Shown piece by piece: positions 16,803 to 25,645 of a DNA stretch of 64,000 bases. The position numbers were made by a program, and so were the translations under genes. This stretch comes from Rhodanobacter sp. PCA2 (GTDB lineage: Bacteria; Pseudomonadota; Gammaproteobacteria; Xanthomonadales; Rhodanobacteraceae): positions 36,244 to 100,243 of the forward strand of contig NZ_NJIC01000016.1 in the NCBI RefSeq assembly GCF_013620825.1. The letters run 5' to 3'. The notes below the pieces were generated by a model, which was not told where the DNA came from, did no database searches, and saw only the letters and a list, made by a program, of their open reading frames with translations. Each line of letters starts with the position of its first letter. The first letter of the stretch is position 1.

Positions 16803-17381
16803 ATGCACCGCAGCACGAGCGATTCGACCAGCGGGAACGCCGAAGGCGCGAGCAAGCTGTTTCTCGCGCTGCAGCCGGATGCGGATACCCGCCTTGCGCT
16901 GGCGCAGACCGCGGCCGCGGCGGGCATGGCGCCGGAGCGCGGGTTCCGGCGGGTGAACCCCCGACGCTACCACGCCACCTTGCACTTCCTGGGCAGCCAT
17001 CCGGCGCCGCCGCTGGGCCTCGTCGCGGGTGCGGAACGGGTGGCAGCCAGCCTGCCGGGCGGCGCGTTCGACTGGACGCTGGACCGCCTGCGCAGCTTCG
17101 ACGGGCGCCAGCCGCCACGCGTGCTGTGCGGTCGCGTGTTGCCGGAGGCCCTGCGGCGCTTGTGGCGGCAATGGCACGACCGGCTGCTGCAGGAAGTGCC
17201 GGGACTGAGGCTGGAGCGACGCTTCGTGCCGCACGTCACGCTGGCCTACGGCGGCGCGATGCTGCCGGAAGTGGCGGTGGCGCCGCTGCGTTGGCCGGTG
17301 CGCGAACTCGCGCTGCTGGAAAGCCGCACCGGCGAACGGGACTACCGCCAATTGGCCAGTTGGCCGCTGCGGCAGGATTGA
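16803..17381 (+). CDS. thpR: RNA 2',3'-cyclic phosphodiesterase (2'-5' RNA ligase family)
   Basis: A 192-residue member of the 2H phosphoesterase superfamily. Both catalytic HxTx motifs are visible: HATL at residues 57-60 and HVTL at residues 144-147, with the usual KLFLALQPD start and a DWTLDRLRSFDGRQPPRVL segment between them. The enzyme opens 2',3'-cyclic phosphate ends of RNA and can ligate tRNA halves in vitro. The ATG at 16803 gives a short nonconserved lead before the conserved KLFLAL; the residue-18 region could also follow an alternative start. It stands alone. Confidence 0.92.
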   Translation: MHRSTSDSTSGNAEGASKLFLALQPDADTRLALAQTAAAAGMAPERGFRRVNPRRYHATLHFLGSHPAPPLGLVAGAERVAASLPGGAFDWTLDRLRSFDGRQPPRVLCGRVLPEALRRLWRQWHDRLLQEVPGLRLERRFVPHVTLAYGGAMLPEVAVAPLRWPVRELALLESRTGERDYRQLASWPLRQD

Positions 17382-17464
17382 AGTTCCGGCTTCATCCGGC
17401 ATGGACACCGCGACCGGCGAACGGGTGCACAATCGGCACCCCATCGCCGAAAGCGGAGTCCGTC

Positions 17465-18235
17465 ATGCGCACTACCGTTCTTGCCGCCTTGCTCGCGCTC
17501 GCCCTCCCTGCCGCTGCCGCGCCCGCCGGATCCTCCGGCAGCCAGGCTGTGCCCGCCTACGTCGCCACCGCGATGAACGATCCCGTCCGCGCCGCCGACG
17601 CGAAGGACGACGCGCGTCGCCAGATGGCGGCTGTGATGGGCTTCACCCAGGTGAAACCCGGCGACAAGGTGCTGGAACTGGTGCCCGGCAAGGGCTACTG
17701 GACGCGGATGTTCAGCGCCATCGCGGGGCCGCAGGGCCACGTCTATACCGTGTGGCCGGAAGGCATGGCGAAATACGCGGCGAAGAGCTACGCGGAATGG
17801 CAGAAGCTGGTGGCCACGCCGCACTACGCGAACGTGAGCCTGCTGCAGCAGCCGTCTGCCGAACTCAGCGTGCCGGCCAAGGTCGACGTGGTGTTCACCG
17901 CGCAGAACTACCACGACTACCACGATCCGTTCATGGGGCCGGTGGACATGGCGAAGTTCGACAAGGCGGTGTACGACGCGCTCAAGCCCGGCGGCGTGTT
18001 CGTGGTGATCGACCACGTGGCCCCGGCCGGCTCGGGCCTGGCCGACACCGACACCTTGCACCGCATCGATCCGGCCGCGGTGAAGAAGGAAGTGGAAGCT
18101 GCCGGCTTCGTGTTCGATGGCGAGAGCGACGTGTTGCGCAACCCCGCCGACCCGCACACGGCCGCGGTGTTCGACAAGTCGATACGCGGCCACACCGACC
18201 AGTTCGCGTACCGGTTCCGCAAGCCGCTGAAGTAA
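17465..18235 (+). CDS. predicted periplasmic SAM-dependent methyltransferase (COG4798-like)
   Basis: A 256-residue protein with a signal peptide ([21 protein letters not shown]). The mature part is a class I methyltransferase fold: [37 protein letters not shown] (motif I and following strand), [32 protein letters not shown] and a C-terminal VRNP-like segment. The YHDYHD motif and export signal are typical of the COG4798 group, whose substrate is unknown. Methylation in the periplasm is odd because SAM is cytosolic; possibly the fold is used otherwise. The gene is followed by a strong hairpin at 18298-18328. Confidence 0.85.
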   Translation: MRTTVLAALLALALPAAAAPAGSSGSQAVPAYVATAMNDPVRAADAKDDARRQMAAVMGFTQVKPGDKVLELVPGKGYWTRMFSAIAGPQGHVYTVWPEGMAKYAAKSYAEWQKLVATPHYANVSLLQQPSAELSVPAKVDVVFTAQNYHDYHDPFMGPVDMAKFDKAVYDALKPGGVFVVIDHVAPAGSGLADTDTLHRIDPAAVKKEVEAAGFVFDGESDVLRNPADPHTAAVFDKSIRGHTDQFAYRFRKPLK

Positions 18236-18297
18236 GGCGGCGCCGGGCAGCCCGGCTACGGACAAACAAACTGCGGAGCCGGGCCGCGTGCGGGCGA

Positions 18298-18328
18298 GTC
18301 TGGAAAGTGCAGGAAGCACTTTCCAGAC
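18298..18328. repeat. perfect 13-bp inverted repeat between methyltransferase gene and selO
   Basis: Arms GTCTGGAAAGTGC (18298-18310) and GCACTTTCCAGAC (18316-18328) are perfect with a 5-base loop. There is no T-run after it, so it is not a classical intrinsic terminator; it may stabilise the upstream mRNA end. selO starts 56 bp downstream. Confidence 0.75.
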
Positions 18329-18383
18329 ATCAACAACGCGCCCCGCTCTGGGGCATGTGCAGACGGCGAGCTACCATCTCCCC

Positions 18384-19943
18384 ATGCTCCCACTGCACTT
18401 CGACAACGCCTTCCTCCGCGAACTCCCTGGCGATCCCTCGGCCGCGCCCGGCCCGCGCGAAGTCGCCGGCGCGCTGTACACGCAGGTGCTGCCCACGCCC
18501 GTCGCGGCGCCACGTGTGCTCGCCCATTCGGCGGAAATGGCCACGGCCTTGGGTTTCGATGCAGACGAAGCCGCCAGCGACGGTTTCGCGCAGGTGTTCG
18601 GCGGCAACGCGCTGATGCCGGGCATGCAGCCCTGGGCGGCGAACTACGGCGGCCACCAGTTCGGCGTGTGGGCGGGCCAGTTGGGCGACGGCCGCGCGAT
18701 CTCGCTGGGCGAGGCGGTCGCGGCGGATGGAGCGCGTTGGGAGCTGCAGTTGAAAGGCGCCGGCCCCACGCCGTATTCGCGCGGCGCCGACGGGCGCGCG
18801 GTACTGCGTTCCTCGATCCGCGAATTCCTGTGCAGCGAGGCGATGCACCACCTGGGCATTCCCACCACGCGCGCGCTGTGCCTGGTCGGCACCGGCGAAG
18901 CGGTGGTGCGCGACATGCTCTACGACGGCCATCCGCAGGCGGAACCCGGCGCCATCGTCTGCCGTGCGTCGCCTTCCTTCATCCGCTTCGGCAGCTTCGA
19001 GTTGCCTGCCGCGCGCGGCGACACGGCGCTGCTGCGGCAGCTGGTCGACTTCACCATCCGCCGTGATTTTCCCAGTCTCACGGGGCAGGGCGAGAGCCTG
19101 TACGGCGACTGGTTCGGCGAGATCTGCGCGCGCACCGCGCAGTTGATGGCCGGCTGGATGCGCGTGGGTTTCGTGCACGGGGTGATGAACACCGACAACA
19201 TGTCCATCCTCGGCCTCACCCTGGACTACGGCCCCTACGGCTGGATCGACGACTACGATCCGGACTGGACGCCGAACACCACCGATGCGCAGCGCCGCCG
19301 CTACCGCTACGGCCAGCAGCCGAACGTGGCGTGGTGGAACCTCTCGCGGCTGGCCGCCGCGCTGGCGCCCTTGTTCGGCGACATCGCCCCGCTGCAGGCC
19401 GGGCTGGACCGCTACGCCGCCGTGTATGCGGAAGCGGACCGCGCCAGCATCGCCGCGAAGCTCGGCCTTGCCGCGTGCAGCGACGAGGACGTGGCCTTGA
19501 TGCAGTCGCTGCAGGCCTTGCTGCATGAGGCCGAGGTGGACATGGCGCTGTGGTTCCGCGGCCTCGCCGATCTCGATCCGCAGCATCCGGCGTTGCAGCC
19601 GTTGCACGAGGCGTTCTACGACGAGGCGAAGCGGCAGGCGCACGAGGCGTCGTTCGCGGACTGGCTGGCGCGCTACGCCGCCCGCCTTGCCGGCGATTCC
19701 TTGCCACCGGCGGAGCGGCACGCCCGCATGCGCGCAGCCAATCCCCGCTACGTGCTGCGCAACTATCTCGCGCAGCAGGCCATCGAGCGGGCGGAGCAGG
19801 GCGACAACGCCGGCATCCACGAGCTGCTGGACGTGCTGCGCCATCCGTACGACGAACAGCCCGGCCGCGAGGCCTTTGCGCGCAAGCGTCCCGACTGGGC
19901 GCGGCACAAGCCCGGGTGTTCGATGCTTTCCTGCAGTTCCTGA
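18384..19943 (+). CDS. selO: protein adenylyltransferase SelO
   Basis: A 519-residue pseudokinase (YdiU/UPF0061) that transfers AMP from ATP to Ser, Thr or Tyr of target proteins in redox stress. Conserved parts: [58 protein letters not shown] (Lys and Arg that invert ATP binding), [28 protein letters not shown] (catalytic Asn/Asp). The C-terminus reads GCSMLSCSS; the near-terminal Cys is at the position of selenocysteine in the vertebrate enzyme. It ends 13 bp before the convergent mfd stop. Confidence 0.95.
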   Translation: MLPLHFDNAFLRELPGDPSAAPGPREVAGALYTQVLPTPVAAPRVLAHSAEMATALGFDADEAASDGFAQVFGGNALMPGMQPWAANYGGHQFGVWAGQLGDGRAISLGEAVAADGARWELQLKGAGPTPYSRGADGRAVLRSSIREFLCSEAMHHLGIPTTRALCLVGTGEAVVRDMLYDGHPQAEPGAIVCRASPSFIRFGSFELPAARGDTALLRQLVDFTIRRDFPSLTGQGESLYGDWFGEICARTAQLMAGWMRVGFVHGVMNTDNMSILGLTLDYGPYGWIDDYDPDWTPNTTDAQRRRYRYGQQPNVAWWNLSRLAAALAPLFGDIAPLQAGLDRYAAVYAEADRASIAAKLGLAACSDEDVALMQSLQALLHEAEVDMALWFRGLADLDPQHPALQPLHEAFYDEAKRQAHEASFADWLARYAARLAGDSLPPAERHARMRAANPRYVLRNYLAQQAIERAEQGDNAGIHELLDVLRHPYDEQPGREAFARKRPDWARHKPGCSMLSCSS

Positions 19944-19956
19944 CCCGGCCGCTGGC

Positions 19957-22900
19957 TTACGCCGGCCGCCGCGCGCCCAGCAGCACCAGCACTTCCTGCG
20001 CGCTGCGGATGCGTTCGCTGGCGCCGGGCAGGTCGAGGGTGATGCGCAGCTTGTCCTGGCCGTCGAGCTTGTAGACGCGCGGCAGGCTCTGGATCAGCTT
20101 GATGATCGCCATGGGATCGACCTCCGGCTTGTCGCGGAAGGTGATGCGGCCGCCGTTGGCGCCGAAGTCCAGCTTGCGGATGCCCAGCGGCGTGGCCATC
20201 AGCTTCAGGCCGGACAGCGCGAACAGCGTCTTGGTGGGCTCGGGCAGCAGGCCGAAGCGGTCGATCATCTCCACCTGCAGGTCGCGCAGCTGCTCGTCGT
20301 TGCGCGCGCTGGCGATGCGCTTGTACAGCGTCAGGCGCGTGTGCACGTCGGGCAGGTAGTCGTCGGGGATCAGCGCAGGCAGGTGCAGTTCGACTTCGGT
20401 TTCGTGTTCGCTCGACAGGTCGAAGTCGGGCACCTTGCCGCTCTTCAGCGCGCGCACGGCGCGGTCGAGGAGTTCGGTGTAGAGGCCGAAGCCGATTTCC
20501 TGGATCTGGCCGGATTGCTCGTCGCCCAGCAGCTCGCCTGCGCCGCGGATTTCCAGGTCGTGCGTGGCGAGGGTGAAGCCGGCGCCGAGTTCCTCCAGCG
20601 AGGCCAGCGCTTCCAGGCGCTTCTCCGCGTCGGCGGTGATCGCCTTGCGGTCGGGCACGATCAGGTAGGCGTAGGCGCGATGGTGCGAGCGGCCCACGCG
20701 GCCACGCAACTGGTGCAGCTGCGCGAGGCCGAAGCGGTCGGCGCGGTCGATGATGATGGTGTTGGCCGTGGGAATGTCGATGCCGGTCTCGATGATGGTG
20801 GTACACACCAGCACGTTGAAGCGCTGGCGATGGAAATCCGCCATCACGCGTTCCAGCTCGCGCTCGGCCATCTGGCCGTGGGCCACGCCGATGCGCGCCT
20901 CGGGCACCAGTTCCTCCAGCTCGCGCACGGTGCGCTCGATGCTCTGCACCTCGTTGTGCAGGAAGTACACCTGGCCGCCGCGCGCCAGCTCGCGCTGGAA
21001 GGCTTCGCGGATGGTGGCCGGGTCCCAGGTGGAGATGAAGGTGCGCACGGCCATGCGGTGCGCGGGCGGCGTGGTGATCAGCGACAGGTCGCGCAGCCCG
21101 CTCATCGCCATGTTGAGCGTGCGCGGGATCGGCGTGGCGGTCATGGTGAGCAGGTCCACCTCGGCGCGCAGCTTCTTCAGCTGCTCCTTCTGGCGCACGC
21201 CGAAGCGCTGTTCCTCGTCCACGATCACCAGGCCCAGCTTGCGGAACTTGATGTCGGGCTGCAGCAGCTTGTGCGTGCCCACGATCACGTCGATCTGGCC
21301 GTCGGCGAGCCGCTTCAGCGCCTCGTTCACTTCCTTGGCGGACTTGAAGCGCGAGAGCACGTCCACCTTCACCGGCCAGTCGGCGAAGCGGTCGGCGAAG
21401 TTGCGGTAGTGCTGCTGGGCGAGCAGGGTGGTGGGCACCAGCACGGCCACCTGCTTGCCCGCGGTGGCGGCGGCGAAGGCGGCGCGCAGCGCGACCTCGG
21501 TCTTGCCGAAGCCCACGTCGCCGCAGATCACGCGGTCCATCGCGCGCGGCGCGGCGAGGTCGCGCAGCACGGCGTCGATGGCCTGTTCCTGGTCGGGCGT
21601 TTCCTCGAACGGGAAGCTGGCGCCGAATTCCTCCACCAGCAGGCGGTCGATGGACAGCGACTCGCCGCCGCGCGCCTCGCGCTGGGCGTAGATGGCCAGC
21701 AGCTCGGCGGCCACGTCGCGCACCTTCTCGGCGGCTTTCCTGCGCGCGCGTTCCCAGGCGTCGCCGCCCAGCGAGTGCAGCGGCGCCAGTTCCGGCGCGG
21801 TGCCGGAGTAGCGGCTGACCAGGCCGAGCTGCGCCACCGGCACGTAGAGCTTGTCGCCCTTGGCGTATTCGATGACGAGGAACTCGCCCTCCATCCCGCC
21901 CAGCTCCATCGACAGCAGGCCCTGGTAGCGGCCCACGCCGTGGTCCACGTGCACGATGGGCGAGCCGACCGAAAGCTCGGTGAGGTCGCGGATGATCGTG
22001 TCCGGATCGCGCGCCGCGCCGCGGCGCCGGCGCCGCTCGGTGCGCACGCGCTCGCCGAACAGCTCGCGCTCGGTGAGCACGGTGAGCATGGGCTTCGCCA
22101 GCGCGAAGCCCTGTTCCAGCGGTGCGATGGTGATGGCGAACTTGACTCCCTCGCCTGCGTGCTGGGGAGGGTTGGGGAGGGGGGCTTTTGCTTCTGCGCC
22201 AGTTGGGGCAGCCCCCTCCCGACCTCCACCTGCACGCAGGGGCAGGAGAAAGTCTTGCCAGCCGTCGACGTGCTCCGGCTTCAGGCCCGCGCCCGCCAGC
22301 GTTTCCAGCAGCGCCTCGCGCCGCCCGGCCGAATCGGCGGCGATCAGCACGCGGCCGGGGTAGTTCTCCAGGAAGTGGCGCAGCGAGGTGCCCGGTTCCT
22401 CGCCCTTGCGGTTCAGCGGCAACTCGGGCGCCGGCTGGGTGCCGGCGTCCATCGCGTGCGCATGGCCCGGCGCCACCACTTCCACGCGCAGGCGCCGGTT
22501 GAGCTGTTCGCGCAATTGCTCGGGCGACAGGTACAGCTCGGCCGGCGGCAGCACCGGACGCTCGATGTCGTGGGCGCGCTGGTCGTAGCGGTCGGCGGTC
22601 TGCGTCCAGAACGCTTCGCTGGCCTCGCCGGCGCCTTCGCCGAGCACGAACAGCGCGTCGTCGGCGAGGTAGTCGAACAAGGTGGAGGTGCCTGTATGCG
22701 GATCCCCCGCAACACCCCGCACATCCACGGGCGGACTCTTCGCGGGAAAGAACAGCGGCAGGTAGTACTCGATGCCGCCGGGCGTGACGCCTTCCTTCAT
22801 GTCCTGGTACAGCGGGCAGCGGCGCACGTCGATGGGGAAGCGTTCGCGCAGTGCGTTGCGGAAGCCCTTGGCGGCCTCGTCGGTGAGCGGGAACTCGCGC

Positions 22901-23547
22901 GCGGGCAGCAGTTCCACCTTCTCCACCGGCTGCGCGGAGCGCTGCGTCTCCGGGTCGAAGCTGCGGATGGAATCGACCTCGTCGTCGAACAGCTCGATGC
23001 GGTAGGGCTCGGCCGCGCCCATCGGGAAGATGTCGATCAGCGCGCCGCGCACGGCGAAATCGCCGGGCTCGGCCACCTGCGGCACGTTGCGGTAGCCGCT
23101 GGCCTCCAGCCGGCGCTGCTCGGTGGCGAGGTCGAACTTCTGGCCTTTCGCCACCACCAGGCCGGAGCCGGTGATGTGCGAGCGCGGCGCGATGCGCTGC
23201 ATCAGCGTGGCCACCGGCACCACCAGCACGCCGCGTTTCACGCCGGGCAGCCGGTACAGCGTGGCGATGCGCTGCGAGACGATCTCGGGGTGCGGGCTGA
23301 ACGCGTCGTAGGGCAGGGTTTCCCAGTCCGGGAAATGCAGCACCGGCAGGTCGCCGGCGTAGATGCGCAGCTCGTCCTCCAGCGCCGAGGCGCGCTGGGT
23401 GTCGCGCGTCACCGCCACCAGCAGCCCGTCGTGCGAGCGTGCCGCCTCGGCCAGCAACAGGGCGCGCGCGGAGCCGTGCGGAGGCGTCCAGTAGCGGCGC
23501 TGTTTCGGGGAGGTGGGAAGCGGGGGATGCGGGATCGAGGCGGACAT
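19957..23547 (-). CDS. mfd: transcription-repair coupling factor
   Basis: A 1196-residue ATP-driven translocase that removes stalled RNA polymerase and recruits UvrA. Domains in order: UvrB-homology region (about residues 10-350, RYWTPPHGSARALLLAEAARSHDG), RNA-polymerase-interacting CarD-like domain (VGSPIVHVDHGVGRYQGL), RecG-like motor with Walker A GDVGFGKTEVALRAAF and DEEQ box (VIVDEEQRFGVRQ), TATPIPRTLNMAMSGLRDLS, helicase C-terminal motifs (GQMAERELERVM, QLHQLRGRVGRSHHRAYAYL) and the C-terminal D7 domain. It is longer than E. coli Mfd (1148); about 35 residues near 432-467 are repeat-derived (separate entry). A single-gene unit. Confidence 0.97.
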   Translation of the reverse strand: MSASIPHPPLPTSPKQRRYWTPPHGSARALLLAEAARSHDGLLVAVTRDTQRASALEDELRIYAGDLPVLHFPDWETLPYDAFSPHPEIVSQRIATLYRLPGVKRGVLVVPVATLMQRIAPRSHITGSGLVVAKGQKFDLATEQRRLEASGYRNVPQVAEPGDFAVRGALIDIFPMGAAEPYRIELFDDEVDSIRSFDPETQRSAQPVEKVELLPAREFPLTDEAAKGFRNALRERFPIDVRRCPLYQDMKEGVTPGGIEYYLPLFFPAKSPPVDVRGVAGDPHTGTSTLFDYLADDALFVLGEGAGEASEAFWTQTADRYDQRAHDIERPVLPPAELYLSPEQLREQLNRRLRVEVVAPGHAHAMDAGTQPAPELPLNRKGEEPGTSLRHFLENYPGRVLIAADSAGRREALLETLAGAGLKPEHVDGWQDFLLPLRAGGGREGAAPTGAEAKAPLPNPPQHAGEGVKFAITIAPLEQGFALAKPMLTVLTERELFGERVRTERRRRRGAARDPDTIIRDLTELSVGSPIVHVDHGVGRYQGLLSMELGGMEGEFLVIEYAKGDKLYVPVAQLGLVSRYSGTAPELAPLHSLGGDAWERARRKAAEKVRDVAAELLAIYAQREARGGESLSIDRLLVEEFGASFPFEETPDQEQAIDAVLRDLAAPRAMDRVICGDVGFGKTEVALRAAFAAATAGKQVAVLVPTTLLAQQHYRNFADRFADWPVKVDVLSRFKSAKEVNEALKRLADGQIDVIVGTHKLLQPDIKFRKLGLVIVDEEQRFGVRQKEQLKKLRAEVDLLTMTATPIPRTLNMAMSGLRDLSLITTPPAHRMAVRTFISTWDPATIREAFQRELARGGQVYFLHNEVQSIERTVRELEELVPEARIGVAHGQMAERELERVMADFHRQRFNVLVCTTIIETGIDIPTANTIIIDRADRFGLAQLHQLRGRVGRSHHRAYAYLIVPDRKAITADAEKRLEALASLEELGAGFTLATHDLEIRGAGELLGDEQSGQIQEIGFGLYTELLDRAVRALKSGKVPDFDLSSEHETEVELHLPALIPDDYLPDVHTRLTLYKRIASARNDEQLRDLQVEMIDRFGLLPEPTKTLFALSGLKLMATPLGIRKLDFGANGGRITFRDKPEVDPMAIIKLIQSLPRVYKLDGQDKLRITLDLPGASERIRSAQEVLVLLGARRPA
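22146..22252. repeat. two-hairpin dispersed element, in frame inside mfd
   Basis: About 107 bp of the mfd coding region is a C/G-run element that matches, in reverse complement, the composite unit at the end of the 45621-45881 array: hairpin with CTGCGTGCAG core, then GTCGGGAGGGGG, a spacer, CCCCTCCCCAACCCTCCCC and a second hairpin with a GCACGCAG core. In the protein it encodes a Gly/Ala/Pro-rich linker ending APLPNPPQHAGEG (residues about 432-467), unlike anything in the family. The frame is preserved. Confidence 0.75.
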
Positions 23548-23629
23548 GGATACGTTGCGCTGGAGGCGCGAACGTCTTGCCGCGCCGGGAAAGCGGACAA
23601 GTGTAGCGCGACGCGTGTAACCAGCCTTT

Positions 23630-23772
23630 CTTCCTCGTGCCTCCGGGGAGAGGATCGAGGTGGGTGGCGGTGCTTGCGAAAGCGTTGCCTCGGAAACCCG
23701 CTCCGGTATCGCGGCGGGGCAGGCATGCCCCCCACCCCTGCCCTGTCCCCGATGGGGAGAGGGGCGAGGGCG
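23630..23772. repeat. degenerate two-hairpin repeat between GNAT gene and mfd
   Basis: The 225-bp gap upstream of mfd holds a C/G-run element: CCTCCGGGGAGAGG-like hairpin near 23640, TCGAGGTGGGTGG, then CCCCCCACCCCTGCCC and CCCCgatGGGGAGAGGGG (about 23725-23765). The order of parts resembles the element in mfd and the array at 45621-45881. No gene is seen here; the mfd promoter must lie in 23548-23629. Confidence 0.5.
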
Positions 23773-24375
23773 TTAAAGGCGCAGCGAGAGCTGGGCTACG
23801 CCCGGTTCGCTGGGCACCAGGCGCTGGGTGAAGCCCAGATCCCGGCACAGTTCCAGCATCGGCCGGTTTTCCAGCAGCACATAGCCCCAGATCTCGGTGA
23901 GTTCGCGGCTGCGGCAGTCGTCGACCAGTCGCTGCATCAGCAGCACGCCGAGGCCCTGGCGGCTCCAGTCATGTTCCACCACCACGGAGAACTCGGCGTT
24001 GTCGGAGGTGTGGTCCACGTAGATGCGGCCCACGCCACGGATCTCGTGGGGGCGCACGGATTCGTCCATCAGCACGTACGCGGATTCGTGCACCGGATCG
24101 ATGTTGCACAGGCGCTTGGCCATCAATGGCGGCAGCTCGGACATCGCGTGCAGGAAGCGCCGTCGGATGTCTTCCGGCGACAGCCGGGTAAATGCGCGTT
24201 GCAGCGCAGCGACATCGCCGGGTTCGATCACGCGCAGCCACAACTCGCGGCCATCCGTGCTGCGCAGGAGTTCGCCGTGCGGAGGGTGCCAGACCAGTGC
24301 GGAGACGTCGTACCCGTGGCCGCGCGGAAGCAGCGGCGGGTGCGAGATGGTGGGGCGCAGACTGGCGGAAATCAT
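23773..24375 (-). CDS. GNAT-family N-acetyltransferase
   Basis: A 200-residue acetyltransferase. The GNAT core is visible as GRELWLRVIEPGDVAALQRAFTRLSPEDIRRRFL at the N-side, AEFSVVVEHDWSRQGLGVLLMQRLVDDCRSREL (motif A with the acetyl-CoA loop QGLG) and LENRPMLELCRDLGF. The region before residue 40 (PPLLPRGHGYDVSALVWHPPHG) is variable. Similar stand-alone domains are found in bacterial protein-lysine acetyltransferases (Pat type), but no nucleotide-binding domain is fused here. The start is preceded directly by an inverted repeat, so expression is probably regulated. Confidence 0.88.
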   Translation of the reverse strand: MISASLRPTISHPPLLPRGHGYDVSALVWHPPHGELLRSTDGRELWLRVIEPGDVAALQRAFTRLSPEDIRRRFLHAMSELPPLMAKRLCNIDPVHESAYVLMDESVRPHEIRGVGRIYVDHTSDNAEFSVVVEHDWSRQGLGVLLMQRLVDDCRSRELTEIWGYVLLENRPMLELCRDLGFTQRLVPSEPGVAQLSLRL

Positions 24376-24378
24376 GTC

Positions 24379-24435
24379 AATACTCGGAAGTATTGTGTGC
24401 GGTGCAGCATAAGCTTGTATGAGTGATTATACAAG
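24379..24435 (-). promoter_or_regulatory. promoter with two inverted repeats before the GNAT gene
   Basis: On the minus strand a perfect -10 TATAAT (24426-24431) lies 50 bp before the ATG; the -35 is weak. It overlaps the inverted repeat CTTGTAT-N8-ATACAAG (24414-24435, 7-bp perfect arms). A second inverted repeat AATACT-cgga-AGTATT (24379-24394) lies directly before the start codon. Two palindromes in a short A+T-rich leader suggest repressor binding; the regulator is unknown. Confidence 0.55.
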
Positions 24436-24499
24436 TCTTTGGGCCTTTTTGACGCAGTCGCACAACCAGGAGCGTTCAGGCTGGTGGCGTGCCGGCGAC

Positions 24500-25018
24500 C
24501 TAGCGCGGCCGCTTCGGGCCCGGGGCGGAATGGCGGCCCTGCGCCGCGTCTATTGCGTCTATCCAGCCCGCCGGCGTGGCCGGAAACGCATCGGCGTAGG
24601 GCACGTAGGGCTTGATGTCGAGGATGGGCGTGCCGTCCAGCAGGTCCACGCCGCGCACGCGCAGCGCACGTTCCTCCACCGCGAGCAGTTCCACCGCGGA
24701 CAAGCCGATCGCGTTCGGGCGGTGCGGCGAGCGCGTGGCCAGCACGCCGCGCTTGCCGCCACCGCGCGGCGGCCGCACCAGCGGCTTCCAGCCTTCGCTG
24801 CGATGGAACACGAAGATCAGCCAGACACGCCCGAAGCCGGCGAGGTCGCGGAACGCCTCCGCCGGCAAGCCGTCCACGAACTCGATGCGCGCCTCTGCCT
24901 CGGCACCCGTCTCGGTACCCGCCACCACGGTGGACTGGTGCGGCGCGTCGATGCGCCGCGCGTACGGCGAGCGCACGTGCGCGATGGGATGGGCGGTGAA
25001 GGGAGCGCTTTCGTCCAT
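24500..25018 (-). CDS. trmO: tRNA (N6-threonylcarbamoyladenosine(37)-N6)-methyltransferase TrmO
   Basis: A 172-residue TsaA/TrmO-type enzyme that methylates t6A37 of tRNA-Thr. Family features: AHVRSPYARRIDAPHQ at the start, FVDGLPAEAFRDLAGFGRVWLIFVFHRSEGWKPLV, the SAM-site GVLATRSPHRPNAIGLSAVELL, and ILDIKPYVPYADAFP. It lacks the extra C-terminal domain of the 235-residue E. coli protein, as many homologues do. The ATG at 25018 puts the conserved FTAHPIAHVRSPY at residues 7-19. It follows the slp gene by 83 bp on the same strand. Confidence 0.93.
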   Translation of the reverse strand: MDESAPFTAHPIAHVRSPYARRIDAPHQSTVVAGTETGAEAEARIEFVDGLPAEAFRDLAGFGRVWLIFVFHRSEGWKPLVRPPRGGGKRGVLATRSPHRPNAIGLSAVELLAVEERALRVRGVDLLDGTPILDIKPYVPYADAFPATPAGWIDAIDAAQGRHSAPGPKRPR

Positions 25019-25101
25019 GGTCCGATATGTGGTTCGGGGAATGGCTGGGCAGCCGGATCGGGCGCGACGCGCATCGCCGGACGATGCAGCGGTAGCCCGA
25101 A

Positions 25102-25611
25102 TCAGCGGATGCCCACGCCAAGCCCCACGCCGAAGCTCACGTTCGGGCGCCCGCTGCGCATTTCCTGGTCGGTCCATACATGCGACTGCGTAGCCTGCAC
25201 CAGCGGAAACACGTAATCGGCCTCGCCCACCTTGCCGGCGCGGCTGCCGGCGAGTTGGCCGTCAACGGTGATCGGGGCGCCGTTGGGGTAGTTCATGGGC
25301 TCGGCGTAGCCCGCCAGCACGGCGATGAAGCGGCCGCTCGCGCCGCCGCCGAATTTCGGCCGCTGCGAGGCGTCAAGCGGGTAGGCGAGGATTTCGATCT
25401 CGCTGTGGTCGGGCAGGTTGCGTACTCCCACCACGCGGCCGCCCCAGATCACCTGGCCGCGCGCGTATTGCTCCGGCGACTGCCCCACCTGCATGGGCGT
25501 GGCGGCGACGGTGCCGGGCGCGGTCTTGTAGATCGGCGCGGGCGCGCAGGCGGCGAGGCCCAGCAGCACGATGGGAAGAAGGATGCGGGCGGAAACGGCG
25601 GCAAGGCGCAT
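25102..25611 (-). CDS. slp: Slp-family outer-membrane lipoprotein
   Basis: A 169-residue lipoprotein of the Slp/YeaY family. The signal sequence ends in a lipobox LLGLAAC (cysteine at about residue 23). The mature protein has VIWGGRVVGVRNLPDHSEIEILAYPLDASQRP and GRFIAVLAGYAEPMNYPNGAPITVDGQLAGSRAGKVGEADYVFPLV, the typical Slp beta-rich core. E. coli Slp is induced in starvation and acid stress. It lies between rlmJ and trmO, all on the minus strand. Confidence 0.92.
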   Translation of the reverse strand: MRLAAVSARILLPIVLLGLAACAPAPIYKTAPGTVAATPMQVGQSPEQYARGQVIWGGRVVGVRNLPDHSEIEILAYPLDASQRPKFGGGASGRFIAVLAGYAEPMNYPNGAPITVDGQLAGSRAGKVGEADYVFPLVQATQSHVWTDQEMRSGRPNVSFGVGLGVGIR

Positions 25612-25645
25612 GGCGATCTCCCGGATGCGAGACGGTGGTCCGAGC

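Noticed and set aside
19525..24426. 1633-residue plus-strand ORF across selO, mfd and the GNAT gene
   Set aside because: Antisense shadow of mfd and neighbours; it crosses several confidently identified genes and has no recognisable domain.
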